Below are positions 9,954 through 17,743 of a DNA stretch of 64,000 bases, piece after piece. The first letter of the stretch is position 1. Each line of letters starts with the position of its first letter. A model generated the notes under the pieces. That model saw nothing but the letters and a program-made list of their open reading frames with translations. It was not told the DNA's origin and made no database searches. Location: contig NZ_JAFFQY010000005.1 of assembly GCF_017311575.1 (NCBI RefSeq), positions 62,001 through 126,000 on the forward strand, given 5' to 3'. A program made the position numbers and the translations under genes. The stretch is from Roseococcus thiosulfatophilus. GTDB lineage: Bacteria > Pseudomonadota > Alphaproteobacteria > Acetobacterales > Acetobacteraceae.

Positions 9954-10973
9954 ATGCCGGTGAAGGTTGCCATCAACGGGTTCGGGCGCATCGGTCGCCT
10001 GGTCCTGCGCGCCATGGTCGAGAGCGGCCGGACGGATGTGGAGTGCGTGGCCATCAACGACCTCGGCTCGGTCGAGGCGAACGCCCATCTGTTCAAGTAT
10101 GACAGCGTGCATGGCCGCTTCGACGGCGAGGTGCATGTCGCGGGCGACAGCATCCTGATCAAGCGCAATGGCCGCACCTATGGCCCCATCAAGGTCTCCG
10201 CCCAGCGCGACCCGGCCTCCGTGCCCTTCCAGGGCGTGGACGTGGCCATGGAATGCACCGGCATCTTCACCAGCAAGGCCAAGGCCGGCGCGCTGATCCA
10301 GGCCGGTGCGCGCAAGGTGCTGATCTCGGCGCCGGGCGAGGATGCGGACGCCACCATCGTCTATGGCGTGAACCACAAGACGCTGACCAAGGACATGACC
10401 ATCGTGTCCAACGCGTCCTGCACCACCAACTGCCTGGCGCCCATGGTGCATGTGCTGCACGAGAAGTTCGGCGTGCTGCGCGGCTACATGGTGACCATCC
10501 ATGCCTATACCGGCGACCAGAACACGGTGGACACGCTGCACAAGGATCTGCGCCGCGCCCGTGCCGCCGCCGTCTCCATGATCCCGACCAGCACGGGCGC
10601 GGCCAAGGCCGTGGGCCTGGTGCTGCCGGAGCTGAAGGGCAAGCTGGACGGCACCGCCATCCGCGTGCCGACGCCGAACGTCTCCATGGTGTCGCTGGAC
10701 GTGAACCTCTCCAAGGCCGGCGTGACCAAGGAGCAGGTGAACCAGGCCATGCACGAGGCGGCCATGGGCCCGCTCAAGGGCATCATGGCCTATGAGACGG
10801 AGCAGCTGGTCTCGGTGGACTTCAACACCAACCCGCACTCCTGCACCTTCGACGCCACCCAGACGCAGAGCCTGGACAATGGCGGCATGGTCCGCGTCAT
10901 GGGCTGGTACGACAATGAGTGGGGCTTCTCGAACCGCATGAGCGACACGGCCGCGCTTTTCGGTTCCCTTTAG
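9954..10973 (+). CDS. gap: Glyceraldehyde-3-phosphate dehydrogenase, type I
   Basis: Glycolytic oxidoreductase making 1,3-bisphosphoglycerate, 339 residues. It has the Rossmann motif [13 protein letters not shown] with Asp36 (favouring NAD), and the active-site cysteine C156 in [12 protein letters not shown]. The C-terminus [13 protein letters not shown] is canonical. The ATG at 9954 was chosen over a GTG at 9945 because the family starts (M)[11 protein letters not shown]; a GAGAGAGGGAG purine tract lies upstream. The stop codon at 10971-10973 abuts a multi-hairpin element that separates gap from pgk. Confidence 0.97.
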   Translation: MPVKVAINGFGRIGRLVLRAMVESGRTDVECVAINDLGSVEANAHLFKYDSVHGRFDGEVHVAGDSILIKRNGRTYGPIKVSAQRDPASVPFQGVDVAMECTGIFTSKAKAGALIQAGARKVLISAPGEDADATIVYGVNHKTLTKDMTIVSNASCTTNCLAPMVHVLHEKFGVLRGYMVTIHAYTGDQNTVDTLHKDLRRARAAAVSMIPTSTGAAKAVGLVLPELKGKLDGTAIRVPTPNVSMVSLDVNLSKAGVTKEQVNQAMHEAAMGPLKGIMAYETEQLVSVDFNTNPHSCTFDATQTQSLDNGGMVRVMGWYDNEWGFSNRMSDTAALFGSL

Positions 10974-11099
10974 CCTCAAGCGCCGGCGCGCGCTTCGCGC
11001 GCTTGGCTTACGCCGCGCGGCTGGTGCGCCAGCCGCGCGGTTGGTTGGGCGGCGCCGGCCGCGTTGCGGCCGGATCCTCTTGAGGCGCGCTTTTCTTCT
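10974..11099 (+). repeat. Dispersed multi-hairpin element, copy B (gap-pgk spacer), possible terminator
   Basis: The spacer can fold like a cloverleaf. An outer stem, GCCTCAAG (10973-10980) with CTTGAGGC (11079-11086), closes three hairpins. They are GCGCGCG-CTT-CGCGCGC (10986-11002), a perfect 12-bp stem CCGCGCGGCTGG / CCAGCCGCGCGG with TGCG loop (11013-11040), and CCGGCCGC-GTT-GCGGCCGG (11055-11073). A T-rich tract (11091-11100) follows, so it may attenuate transcription between gap and pgk. The same element, on the opposite strand, follows fsa at 4785-4912. Confidence 0.8.
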
Positions 11100-11114
11100 T
11101 CGGTGGAGCTTTCC

Positions 11115-12304
<1,190 letters not shown>

Positions 12305-12308
<4 letters not shown>

Positions 12309-12334
12309 GATTTTATCAACACTACAGCTATAAG
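12305..12334 (+). promoter_or_regulatory. Putative sigma70-type promoter after pgk
   Basis: An unusually AT-rich block (about 12303-12350) in GC-rich surroundings holds TTAAGA (12305-12310) and TATAAG (12329-12334) separated by 18 bp. This is a reasonable -35/-10 pair, which would start RNA near 12341 and drive the small gene at 12468. The -35 overlaps the pgk stop codon. Confidence 0.45.
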
Positions 12335-12349
12335 TTGCTAGAAGGTTAA

Positions 12350-12379
12350 CGCATGGGCGCGGCAAGCTGCGCCCATGCG
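12350..12379 (+). other. 11-bp perfect hairpin in the leader of the small gene
   Basis: CGCATGGGCGC (12350-12360) pairs perfectly with GCGCCCATGCG (12369-12379) around an 8-base loop. No T-tract follows on either strand, so it does not look like an intrinsic terminator. It lies between the AT-rich promoter candidate and the 69-residue gene, so it could be an mRNA leader structure or a protein-binding palindrome. Confidence 0.55.
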
Positions 12380-12467
12380 GATCAATCGCCTCATCGCCGG
12401 CCTTGGGGGCCATCAAACGCCCCGCCCGTTAACCGGATCTTCACGGCTTCGGTGGACAGTGGCTCGC

Positions 12468-12677
12468 ATGATCACCACCAATTCCCTTGCGGCCTTCACC
12501 CAGGAGGTCGTGGGCAACCGCCCGGCGCTGGCCCCGCAGGGGACGCGACCGCCCGAAACCGCGGCCGCGGAGCGCGCCGCCCGCCCCGAGCCGGTGGCCG
12601 AGCGCCGGCTCGAGGCCGTGCCACCCCAGCCCGTCAAGCCGGTGCCGCGCGGTTCGCTGCTCGATCTCAAGGTCTGA
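12468..12677 (+). CDS. Small uncharacterised protein (69 aa)
   Basis: Not recognised. The ATG at 12468 gives a 69-residue soluble protein. Its start is polar (MITTNSLAAFTQEVVG), its middle is rich in proline, alanine, glutamate and arginine and probably disordered, and it ends with a short hydrophobic tail PRGSLLDLKV. There is no signal peptide or membrane segment. Support for a real gene is its own promoter-like block, a long AT-rich leader with a hairpin, and a weak terminator directly after it. An in-frame extension to 12375 starts within the leader hairpin and was rejected. Confidence 0.6.
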   Translation: MITTNSLAAFTQEVVGNRPALAPQGTRPPETAAAERAARPEPVAERRLEAVPPQPVKPVPRGSLLDLKV

Positions 12678-12701
12678 GCGCGGCAACCTGCCCAGTCCTT
12701 G

Positions 12702-12723
12702 TGCCCGTTTTGCGGGCAGTTTT
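12702..12723 (+). terminator. Weak intrinsic terminator after the small gene
   Basis: TGCCCG (12702-12707) and CGGGCA (12713-12718) form a 6-bp stem with a TTTTG loop, followed by GTTTT. It lies 25 bp after the stop of the small gene, so the following porin-like gene probably has its own promoter in the next 110 bp. I could not pick that promoter with confidence. Confidence 0.5.
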
Positions 12724-12836
12724 CATGCATGAGCGGAATTTCACCCTACTTGGGGTTCCGTTTGCTTGTTTCGTGGCCATTCCTCGTGCCTGATTGTTGC
12801 GTTGTAGCGACACATGCCCGGCGAAAGGCAATATCC

Positions 12837-13610
12837 ATGCGAAAGCTTCTCCTGGCCCTCTTCGCGGCCGGCGCCGTCTCCGCCGCCGCGCCCGCGCAGG
12901 CCCAGATCCAGCTCGGCGAGACGGGTTTGACCGCCACGGTCACCGGCACCTTCGCCAGCGATTACCTCTTCCGCGGCCTGAGCCAGACGCGCTCGCGTAT
13001 GGCCTACCAGGCGGGCGCGGAGGTGGAGCATTCCTCCGGCCTCTATGTCGGCACCTTCATCTCCAATGTCCGCTTCCTCGGCACCGATGCGCGGCAGGAG
13101 GTGGACGTCTATGGCGGCTACCGCTTCACCGCCTTCGAGACGAAGTTCGACATCGGCTTCATCGGCTATCTCTACCCGGGCTACACCGCGCCCGTGGGCG
13201 GCATTCCCCGGCTGGATTTCTGGGAAGGCTACATTATGGCCAAGCGGGAGATCGGGCCGGTCACCCTCTCGGCGGCCTTCCATGCCTCGCCGGATTTCTT
13301 CGGCACCTCGGGCCAGGCTTTCCACCTGCAGGGCGGCGTGGACTACGCCACCGGCATCTGGGACGTGACGGTGGCGGGCCGTGTCGGCCACCAGTGGATC
13401 GAGCGCAACGCGGTCTTCGCCGCGCCCGACTACGCCTGGTGGTCCATCGGCCTCAGCCGGCCCTTCGTGATTCCCAATGTGGGCACGGTGACGGCCACGG
13501 TGGCCTACTACCAGTCCTCGATCTCCACGGGCCGCTGCTTCCCCACGGCCACGGGCGGGCAGGATGTCTGCGGCGCGCGCGCCTATGGCAGCCTGTCCAT
13601 GGCCTTCTGA
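12837..13610 (+). CDS. TIGR02001-type outer-membrane protein
   Basis: Secreted beta-barrel-like protein of 257 residues. A signal peptide (MRKLLLALFAAGAVSAAAPAQAQ) is followed by TATVTGTFASDYLFRGLSQT, the opening of the TIGR02001/porin-like family, then alternating short amphipathic strands, aromatic-rich turns and a C-terminal phenylalanine (SLSMAF) typical of outer-membrane barrels. It would sit in the outer membrane; its substrate is unknown. The ATG at 12837 has AAAGG nine bases upstream. Two cysteines late in the protein (CFPTATGGQDVC) could form a disulfide loop. Confidence 0.88.
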   Translation: MRKLLLALFAAGAVSAAAPAQAQIQLGETGLTATVTGTFASDYLFRGLSQTRSRMAYQAGAEVEHSSGLYVGTFISNVRFLGTDARQEVDVYGGYRFTAFETKFDIGFIGYLYPGYTAPVGGIPRLDFWEGYIMAKREIGPVTLSAAFHASPDFFGTSGQAFHLQGGVDYATGIWDVTVAGRVGHQWIERNAVFAAPDYAWWSIGLSRPFVIPNVGTVTATVAYYQSSISTGRCFPTATGGQDVCGARAYGSLSMAF

Positions 13611-13616
13611 GCCAGA

Positions 13617-13648
13617 GGGCGCCGGCGGGCATTGACCCGGCGGCGCCC
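13617..13648 (+). other. Strong GC hairpin between porin-like and DUF4412-like genes
   Basis: GGGCGCCGGCGGG (13617-13629) pairs with CCCGGCGGCGCCC (13636-13648) except at one position, with a 6-base loop. No T-run follows. It could slow 3' decay of the porin-like mRNA or lower read-through into the next gene. Confidence 0.45.
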
Positions 13649-13686
13649 CATCCGCACCTTTGGGGCCAGTCCGAAGGGAGCGACCC

Positions 13687-14307
13687 ATGCCCAAGCTGAT
13701 GCCGCAAGCCGCCTTGGCGGCGCTTCTCCTCGCTGGCCCCGCCCTGGCGCAGGACCGCCCGCAGGCCATCCCCACCCGCGATGTGACCGTGACCTACCAG
13801 GCCCCACAGGGCGCGGGCGAGGTCCGCATGTCCTGGCTCGCGGCCCGCGGCCTGATGCGGATGGACATGCCCGGCAACCAGGGCTGGATGGTGGTAGGCC
13901 CGGATTCCGGCGGCGGCTTCGTTGTCATGCAGGCCCAGCGCATGATCATGGACCTGCCCCCCTCCCAGGCGGCCGAGGCGCGGCGCTTTGCCCCCGGCCC
14001 CAATGCGCGCTTCACGCGGGAGGGGACGGACCGCGTCGCCAACACCGCCTGCACCATCTGGCGCGTGACGGAGGGCAATGACAGCGCCCGCGTCTGCCTC
14101 ACCGCCGATGGCGTGACGCTGCGCGCCGAGGCGGTGAACCGCCCCGATTCGCAGATGGTGGCCACCGCCATCGCCTATGGCGCGCAGGACCCGGCGCGTT
14201 TCCAGCGACCCCAGGGCTACCAGAGTTTCCAGCTTCCCCCGGGCATGGCCGAGCGGATGCCGCGCGGCACGGCGCTGCCGCCGCCCGGGATGCCGCCCCG
14301 CCAGTAA
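13687..14307 (+). CDS. Periplasmic DUF4412-like protein
   Basis: A 206-residue exported protein. The signal peptide ends PALAQ; the mature part resembles DUF4412 domains (DVTVTYQAPQGAGEVRMSW, then MRMDMPG and repeated M-x-M strands), a LolA-like half-barrel shape. The C-terminus is proline-rich (LPPPGMPPRQ). Two cysteines (NTACTIW and RVCLTADG) may pair. The ATG at 13687 has GGGAG six bases upstream. The LolA gene follows 59 bp later, so a role in the envelope is plausible but unproven. Confidence 0.75.
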   Translation: MPKLMPQAALAALLLAGPALAQDRPQAIPTRDVTVTYQAPQGAGEVRMSWLAARGLMRMDMPGNQGWMVVGPDSGGGFVVMQAQRMIMDLPPSQAAEARRFAPGPNARFTREGTDRVANTACTIWRVTEGNDSARVCLTADGVTLRAEAVNRPDSQMVATAIAYGAQDPARFQRPQGYQSFQLPPGMAERMPRGTALPPPGMPPRQ

Positions 14308-14366
14308 CACGCCGTAGCGCGGCCCCCCCCCTTTCCCCGGGGCCTCGGCGCGCCCACAACAGGGAC

Positions 14367-14987
14367 ATGCAACGCCGCACCCTGCTGACCGGCCTGGCCC
14401 TGGCGCCAGGCCTCGCCGCCCCCGCCTTGGCTCAGGCTCCCGACCGCGCGGCCATCGCCGAGGTGGAGCGCTATTTCAACGGCCTGACCACCTTGCGGGC
14501 GCGCTTCCTGCAGATCAGCCAGCAGGGCGGCTCGGCCGAGGGCACGGCCATGATCTGGCGGCCCGGCCGCATGCGCTTCGAATACGACCCGCCCGAGCCC
14601 ACCCTGCTGATCGCGGCCGACGGGCAATTCTTCCACTGGGACAAGGAATTGCGGCAGGCCTCCATCGTGCCGCTCTCGGCCACGCCGCTGGGGCTGCTGC
14701 TGCGGAACCCGCTGCGCCTGGCGGGCGATATCACGGTGGAGGCGGTGGAACGCGGCGCCGGCGTGGTGCGCCTCACCCTGCACCGCACCGACCGCGCGGC
14801 GGAGGGCCGCATCCAGCTCGTCCTCGACGAGGCGCCCATGGCCCTTCGGCAATGGGCGGTGCAGGACCCCCAGGGGCGCGTCACCCGCGTGACGCTGACC
14901 GATGTGCGGCTGGGCGAACGCTTCGATCCATTCCAATTTGCCTTCAACGACCCCCGATTCCGCGAAGAACTTGAGCAGAGGCGCTGA
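14367..14987 (+). CDS. lolA: Outer-membrane lipoprotein carrier protein LolA
   Basis: Periplasmic chaperone that carries lipoproteins from LolCDE to the outer membrane; 206 residues. It starts with a twin-arginine-like signal (MQRRTLLTGLALAPG) and a cleavage region ALAQA. The fold signature is visible: VERYFNGLTTLRARFLQ, the WRPGRMRFEYDPPEP strand pair, and LLIADG-like followed by aspartate/tryptophan. The C-terminal part ends with NDPRFREELEQRR. A hairpin with T-tract lies downstream. Confidence 0.93.
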   Translation: MQRRTLLTGLALAPGLAAPALAQAPDRAAIAEVERYFNGLTTLRARFLQISQQGGSAEGTAMIWRPGRMRFEYDPPEPTLLIAADGQFFHWDKELRQASIVPLSATPLGLLLRNPLRLAGDITVEAVERGAGVVRLTLHRTDRAAEGRIQLVLDEAPMALRQWAVQDPQGRVTRVTLTDVRLGERFDPFQFAFNDPRFREELEQRR

Positions 14988-15018
14988 AAAATTGCGTCCG
15001 GCGCGGTCCCATGCCTTG

Positions 15019-15043
15019 AAACCGCCGCGCGGGCGCGGTTTTC
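15019..15043 (+). terminator. Putative intrinsic terminator after lolA
   Basis: AAACCGC (15019-15025) and GCGGTTT (15035-15041) form a 7-bp stem with a 9-base GC loop, ending in TTTTC. It lies only 8 bases before the next ATG, which has no visible Shine-Dalgarno. The next gene may therefore start from a near-leaderless transcript. Confidence 0.5.
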
Positions 15044-15050
15044 TCACCTG

Positions 15051-15824
15051 ATGCGAGCATTGGTCGGCATCTCCTGCTGCGTGAAGGCCTTCGGCATCTT
15101 CAACACGCCGAACCACGCGGCCTCCGACAGCTATGTGCGGGTGGTGCTGGGCCCGGTGGGCGGGGTGCCCGTGCTGGTGCCGGCCGGCGGCGAGGGGTTG
15201 GTGGCCGATATCCTGCCGCGACTCGACGGCCTGATCCTGACCGGCAGCCGCTCCAATGTCTGGCCCGGCCATTATGACGGCCCGCCCCACGCCGAAGGCA
15301 CGCCCGAGGACCAGGAGCGTGATGCCACCACACTCCCGCTCATCCGTGGCGCCATCCAGGCCGGCGTGCCGCTGCTGGCCATCTGCCGTGGCATGCAGGA
15401 GCTGAACGTGGCGCTCGGCGGCAGCCTGGACCAGCGCATCCAGGACCTGCCGCGCCGCATGGACCACTCCACGCCGAGCGACCAGCCCATCCCCCTCGTC
15501 CGCACCGGCAAGGCCCATGCGGTGCGCCTCGCGCCCGGCATGCTGCTGGCGGAACTGGCGGGGCGGGAGGAGGTGCCGGTGAACTCGCTGCACAACCAGG
15601 GGGTTCAACGCTTGGCGCCGCGGCTGGAGGCGGTCGGCTGGGCACCGGACGGCACGGTCGAAGCGGTGCGCGTCCGGGAATCGCGGAATTTCGCCTGGGG
15701 GGTGCAGTGGCACCCGGAATACGACTGGGAACGGGACGAATTCAGCCGCGCCATCTTCACGGCGTTCGGCGCCGCCTGCGCCGAAAGATCCGCCGCGCGT
15801 TTCGCCTTGCAGGCGGCGGAATAG
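15051..15824 (+). CDS. Class I glutamine amidotransferase-type gamma-glutamyl hydrolase (PuuD-like)
   Basis: A 257-residue peptidase C26 protein of the gamma-glutamyl-GABA hydrolase group, which cleaves gamma-glutamyl amides such as those in putrescine degradation. The nucleophile is C112 in AICRGMQELN. The catalytic His-Glu is WHPEYDWE, and LDGLILTGSRSNV forms the oxyanion-side loop. No puuABC genes are nearby, so the substrate is inferred by family only. The gene is followed by a 399-bp non-coding stretch. Confidence 0.9.
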   Translation: MRALVGISCCVKAFGIFNTPNHAASDSYVRVVLGPVGGVPVLVPAGGEGLVADILPRLDGLILTGSRSNVWPGHYDGPPHAEGTPEDQERDATTLPLIRGAIQAGVPLLAICRGMQELNVALGGSLDQRIQDLPRRMDHSTPSDQPIPLVRTGKAHAVRLAPGMLLAELAGREEVPVNSLHNQGVQRLAPRLEAVGWAPDGTVEAVRVRESRNFAWGVQWHPEYDWERDEFSRAIFTAFGAACAERSAARFALQAAE

Positions 15825-15835
15825 GCGTGAACGGG

Positions 15836-16003
15836 GCTACAGGTGGAAACCTGTTGGCTTCCCTGCAGCATGGTGCTAAGTTTCGGTAACTGGCAGGGCA
15901 ATCTGCTGGTGGACGCGCCGGTTTCCCCTACCGGCTCGCCCGACCACTCCGATCGGTAGTGTACTGCACGGGCGCCCGACCACCCCCCTGGTCGGGCGCT
16001 TTT
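15836..16003 (+). ncRNA. Candidate structured RNA or long 3' UTR ending in an intrinsic terminator
   Basis: This part of the gene-free stretch 15825-16223 is densely self-complementary on the plus strand. It holds ACAGGT-GGAA-ACCTGT (15839-15854, GNRA loop). A three-way junction follows: CCCTGC (15861-15866) / GCAGGG (15893-15898) encloses AGCA-TGG-TGCT and AGTT-TCGGT-AACT. Then come GCCGGT / ACCGGC (15917-15935) and the terminator at 15972-16003. I recognise no Rfam family. It may be an sRNA, a cis-regulatory RNA or the 3' UTR of the upstream gene; no convincing promoter was found. The remaining 16004-16223 shows no clear feature. Confidence 0.5.
15972..16003 (+). terminator. Strong intrinsic terminator
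   Basis: A perfect 11-bp stem, GCGCCCGACCA (15972-15982) / TGGTCGGGCGC (15989-15999), has a loop of six C and a TTTT tail. A second copy of GCCCGACCA at about 15938-15946 could compete for the same 3' arm. Confidence 0.85.
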
Positions 16004-16223
16004 GCGTTCTGGGCATGTCGCCAAGGCTTTCGGCGCCGCACCGCATACTTGCACGCAAAACCTGTCATTTCGCTCGAAGTCGGGTCAAGCCGGAAAAGCC
16101 GCCCCCTGCAAGCCTGATGATGATTTTCCGGCAAGGTGTTGCCGCCGGGACCGAATCGGCGCCCGGCCCGGTTTCTGCCCGCCACAAACCGCTCTAGACC
16201 AAAGGGGCAAAGTCCCACCTGCC

Positions 16224-16928
16224 ATGTCCGGGAGCCCCGCCTTGCCGCAATACGTCCTCACCCCGCCCGCCATCGCCGCCATTCCCGTCCAGGGCAGCGA
16301 CGCCATGTTCCCCGTCCGCCGCATCTTCTGCGTGGGCCGCAACTACGCCGAGCACGCCATCGAGATGGGCAGCGACCCGACGCGCGAGCCGCCCTTCTAC
16401 TTCACCAAGCCCGCCGACGCCGTGGTGATCAACGGCGCGGACATGCCCTACCCCTCCATGACCAAGTCCCTGCACCACGAGATGGAGCTGGTGGTCGCCA
16501 TCGGCACGGGCGGTTCCAACATCGCGGTCGCCGATGCGCTGAAGCATGTCTGGGGCTATTGCGCCGGCCTCGACATGACCCGGCGTGACCTCCAGAACGA
16601 GGCCAAGAAGACCGGCCGCCCCTGGGACATGGGCAAGGGCTTCGACCACTCCGCCCCCATGGGCGCGCTGATGCCCGCCGGCAGCTTCGACCCCTCCAAG
16701 GGCAAGATCGAGCTGAAGGTGAACGGCAAGCAGCGCCAGGTGAGCGACCTGTCCAAGCTGATCTGGTCCGTGCCCGAGGTCATCGCGAACCTTTCCGAAC
16801 TCGTGGCCCTGGCGCCGGGCGATCTCATCATGACCGGCACGCCCGAGAACGTGGCGGCGGTGGAGCGCGGCGACCTGCTGGAAGGCTATGTCGAGGGCGT
16901 GGGCGAGGTGCGTACCCGCCTGGTCTGA
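16224..16928 (+). CDS. Fumarylacetoacetate hydrolase (FAH) family protein
   Basis: Metal-dependent hydrolase of 234 residues, close in length to fumarylpyruvate hydrolases and YcgM-like proteins. RIFCVGRNYAEHA opens the FAH domain and FYFTKPADAVV the substrate loop. The metal ligands fall in LHHEMELVVAI and YCAGLDMTRRDLQ, and the C-terminus holds LAPGDLIMTGTPENVAAV. It probably cleaves C-C bonds of aromatic ring-cleavage products; the exact substrate is unknown. ATG 16224 was chosen because the domain starts there; the in-frame extension to 16002 is non-conserved. Confidence 0.92.
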   Translation: MSGSPALPQYVLTPPAIAAIPVQGSDAMFPVRRIFCVGRNYAEHAIEMGSDPTREPPFYFTKPADAVVINGADMPYPSMTKSLHHEMELVVAIGTGGSNIAVADALKHVWGYCAGLDMTRRDLQNEAKKTGRPWDMGKGFDHSAPMGALMPAGSFDPSKGKIELKVNGKQRQVSDLSKLIWSVPEVIANLSELVALAPGDLIMTGTPENVAAVERGDLLEGYVEGVGEVRTRLV

Positions 16929-16933
16929 CGCTG

Positions 16934-17101
16934 GAGCGGGATGCGTTGAAGTGGAATCACCGAAAATGCTGAATCCCGCTCTCAACGATGAGCGGGATGC
17001 GTTGAGGTGGAATCACCGAAAACGCTGAATCCTGCTCTCAACGATGAGCGGGATGCGTTGAGGTGGAATCACCGAAAACGCTGAATCCCGCTCTCAACGA
17101 T
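16934..17101 (+). repeat. Three exact-length tandem copies of a 56-bp palindromic unit
   Basis: Units start at 16934, 16990 and 17046, each exactly 56 bp and differing by one to three bases. Each unit is itself an inverted repeat: GAGCGGGAT ... ATCCCGCTC outside, GCGTT ... AACGC inside (GCGTT ... AATGC in unit 1, which leaves one G-U pair), and GGTG-GAAT-CACC at the tip. Units are joined by TCAACGAT. There are no unique spacers, so it is not CRISPR. It fills the space between the FAH and NUDIX genes. Confidence 0.9.
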
Positions 17102-17143
17102 GTACGGTTGCGGAACAACCCCGCGCCGTGCCAGGGAGGCGCC

Positions 17144-17743
17144 GTGCCTGACGACGCCCCCCTCCCCGAGGGCAGCCCCTGGACCACGCTTGGCTCCCGC
17201 ACGCTGCTCGATGACCGATGGATCCGCCTGCGGGCGGACCATCTCCGCACCGCCAGCGGCGCCGAGATCTCGCCCTGGTATGTGCTGGACTATCCCGACT
17301 GGTGCTCGGTGGTGCCGCTCACGGCGGATGGCCGGGTGGTGATGATCCGGCAATGGCGCCACGCGGCCCAGTGCTGGAGCCTGGAACTGCCCGGCGGCGT
17401 GATGGACGCGGCCGACGCCGACCCCCTGGCCGCCGCGCGCCGCGAATTGCTGGAGGAGACGGGCTATGGCGGCGGCGCATGGCGCGCGCTCTATGCCGCC
17501 CCGCCCAACCCCGCCATCCAGACCAACCGGCTGCATGTGGTGCTGGCCACCGGGGTGGACCGCATCTCGCCGCCCACGCCGGAGCCGGGCGAGGCCATCC
17601 GCGTGGAACTGCACGACCCTGCCAGCCTGCTCGCGGCCCTGCCGCGGGGCGCGCTGGGCCAGGCCATGCATGTGGGCGCCCTTGTCCTGGGCCTGCAAGC
17701 GGCCGGGTGGCTGCGCTGCGAGGTCACTCCGCCCGGATCGTGA
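17144..17743 (+). CDS. NUDIX hydrolase (ADP-ribose pyrophosphatase-like)
   Basis: A 199-residue NUDIX protein. The box reads GGVMDAADADPLAAARRELLEETG split over about residues 84-107: the second half (RELLEETGY) is canonical, while the first glutamate position is shifted or replaced by aspartate. Flanking strands (VVMIRQWRHAAQCWSLELPGG) look like ADP-ribose or NDP-sugar pyrophosphatases. GTG 17144 was chosen for the AGGGAGG immediately upstream (17133-17139); a start at 17063 would lie inside the 56-bp repeat. Its 3' end overlaps the convergent SDR gene by 20 bp. Confidence 0.88.
   Translation: MPDDAPLPEGSPWTTLGSRTLLDDRWIRLRADHLRTASGAEISPWYVLDYPDWCSVVPLTADGRVVMIRQWRHAAQCWSLELPGGVMDAADADPLAAARRELLEETGYGGGAWRALYAAPPNPAIQTNRLHVVLATGVDRISPPTPEPGEAIRVELHDPASLLAALPRGALGQAMHVGALVLGLQAAGWLRCEVTPPGS

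Noticed and set aside
12350-12379. Hairpin as terminator of pgk
   Set aside because: No T-run on either side, and a promoter-like AT block lies between it and pgk.
16002-16223. N-terminal extension of the FAH-family protein
   Set aside because: The extension is Cys/Arg-rich and unlike the family; ATG 16224 begins just before the conserved domain.
16934-17101. Possible CRISPR array
   Set aside because: The three units are contiguous with no unique spacers, and no cas genes are present.
17063-17143. Earlier start of the NUDIX protein inside the third 56-bp repeat
   Set aside because: It would encode repeat sequence; GTG 17144 has an AGGGAGG ribosome-binding site and starts near the domain.
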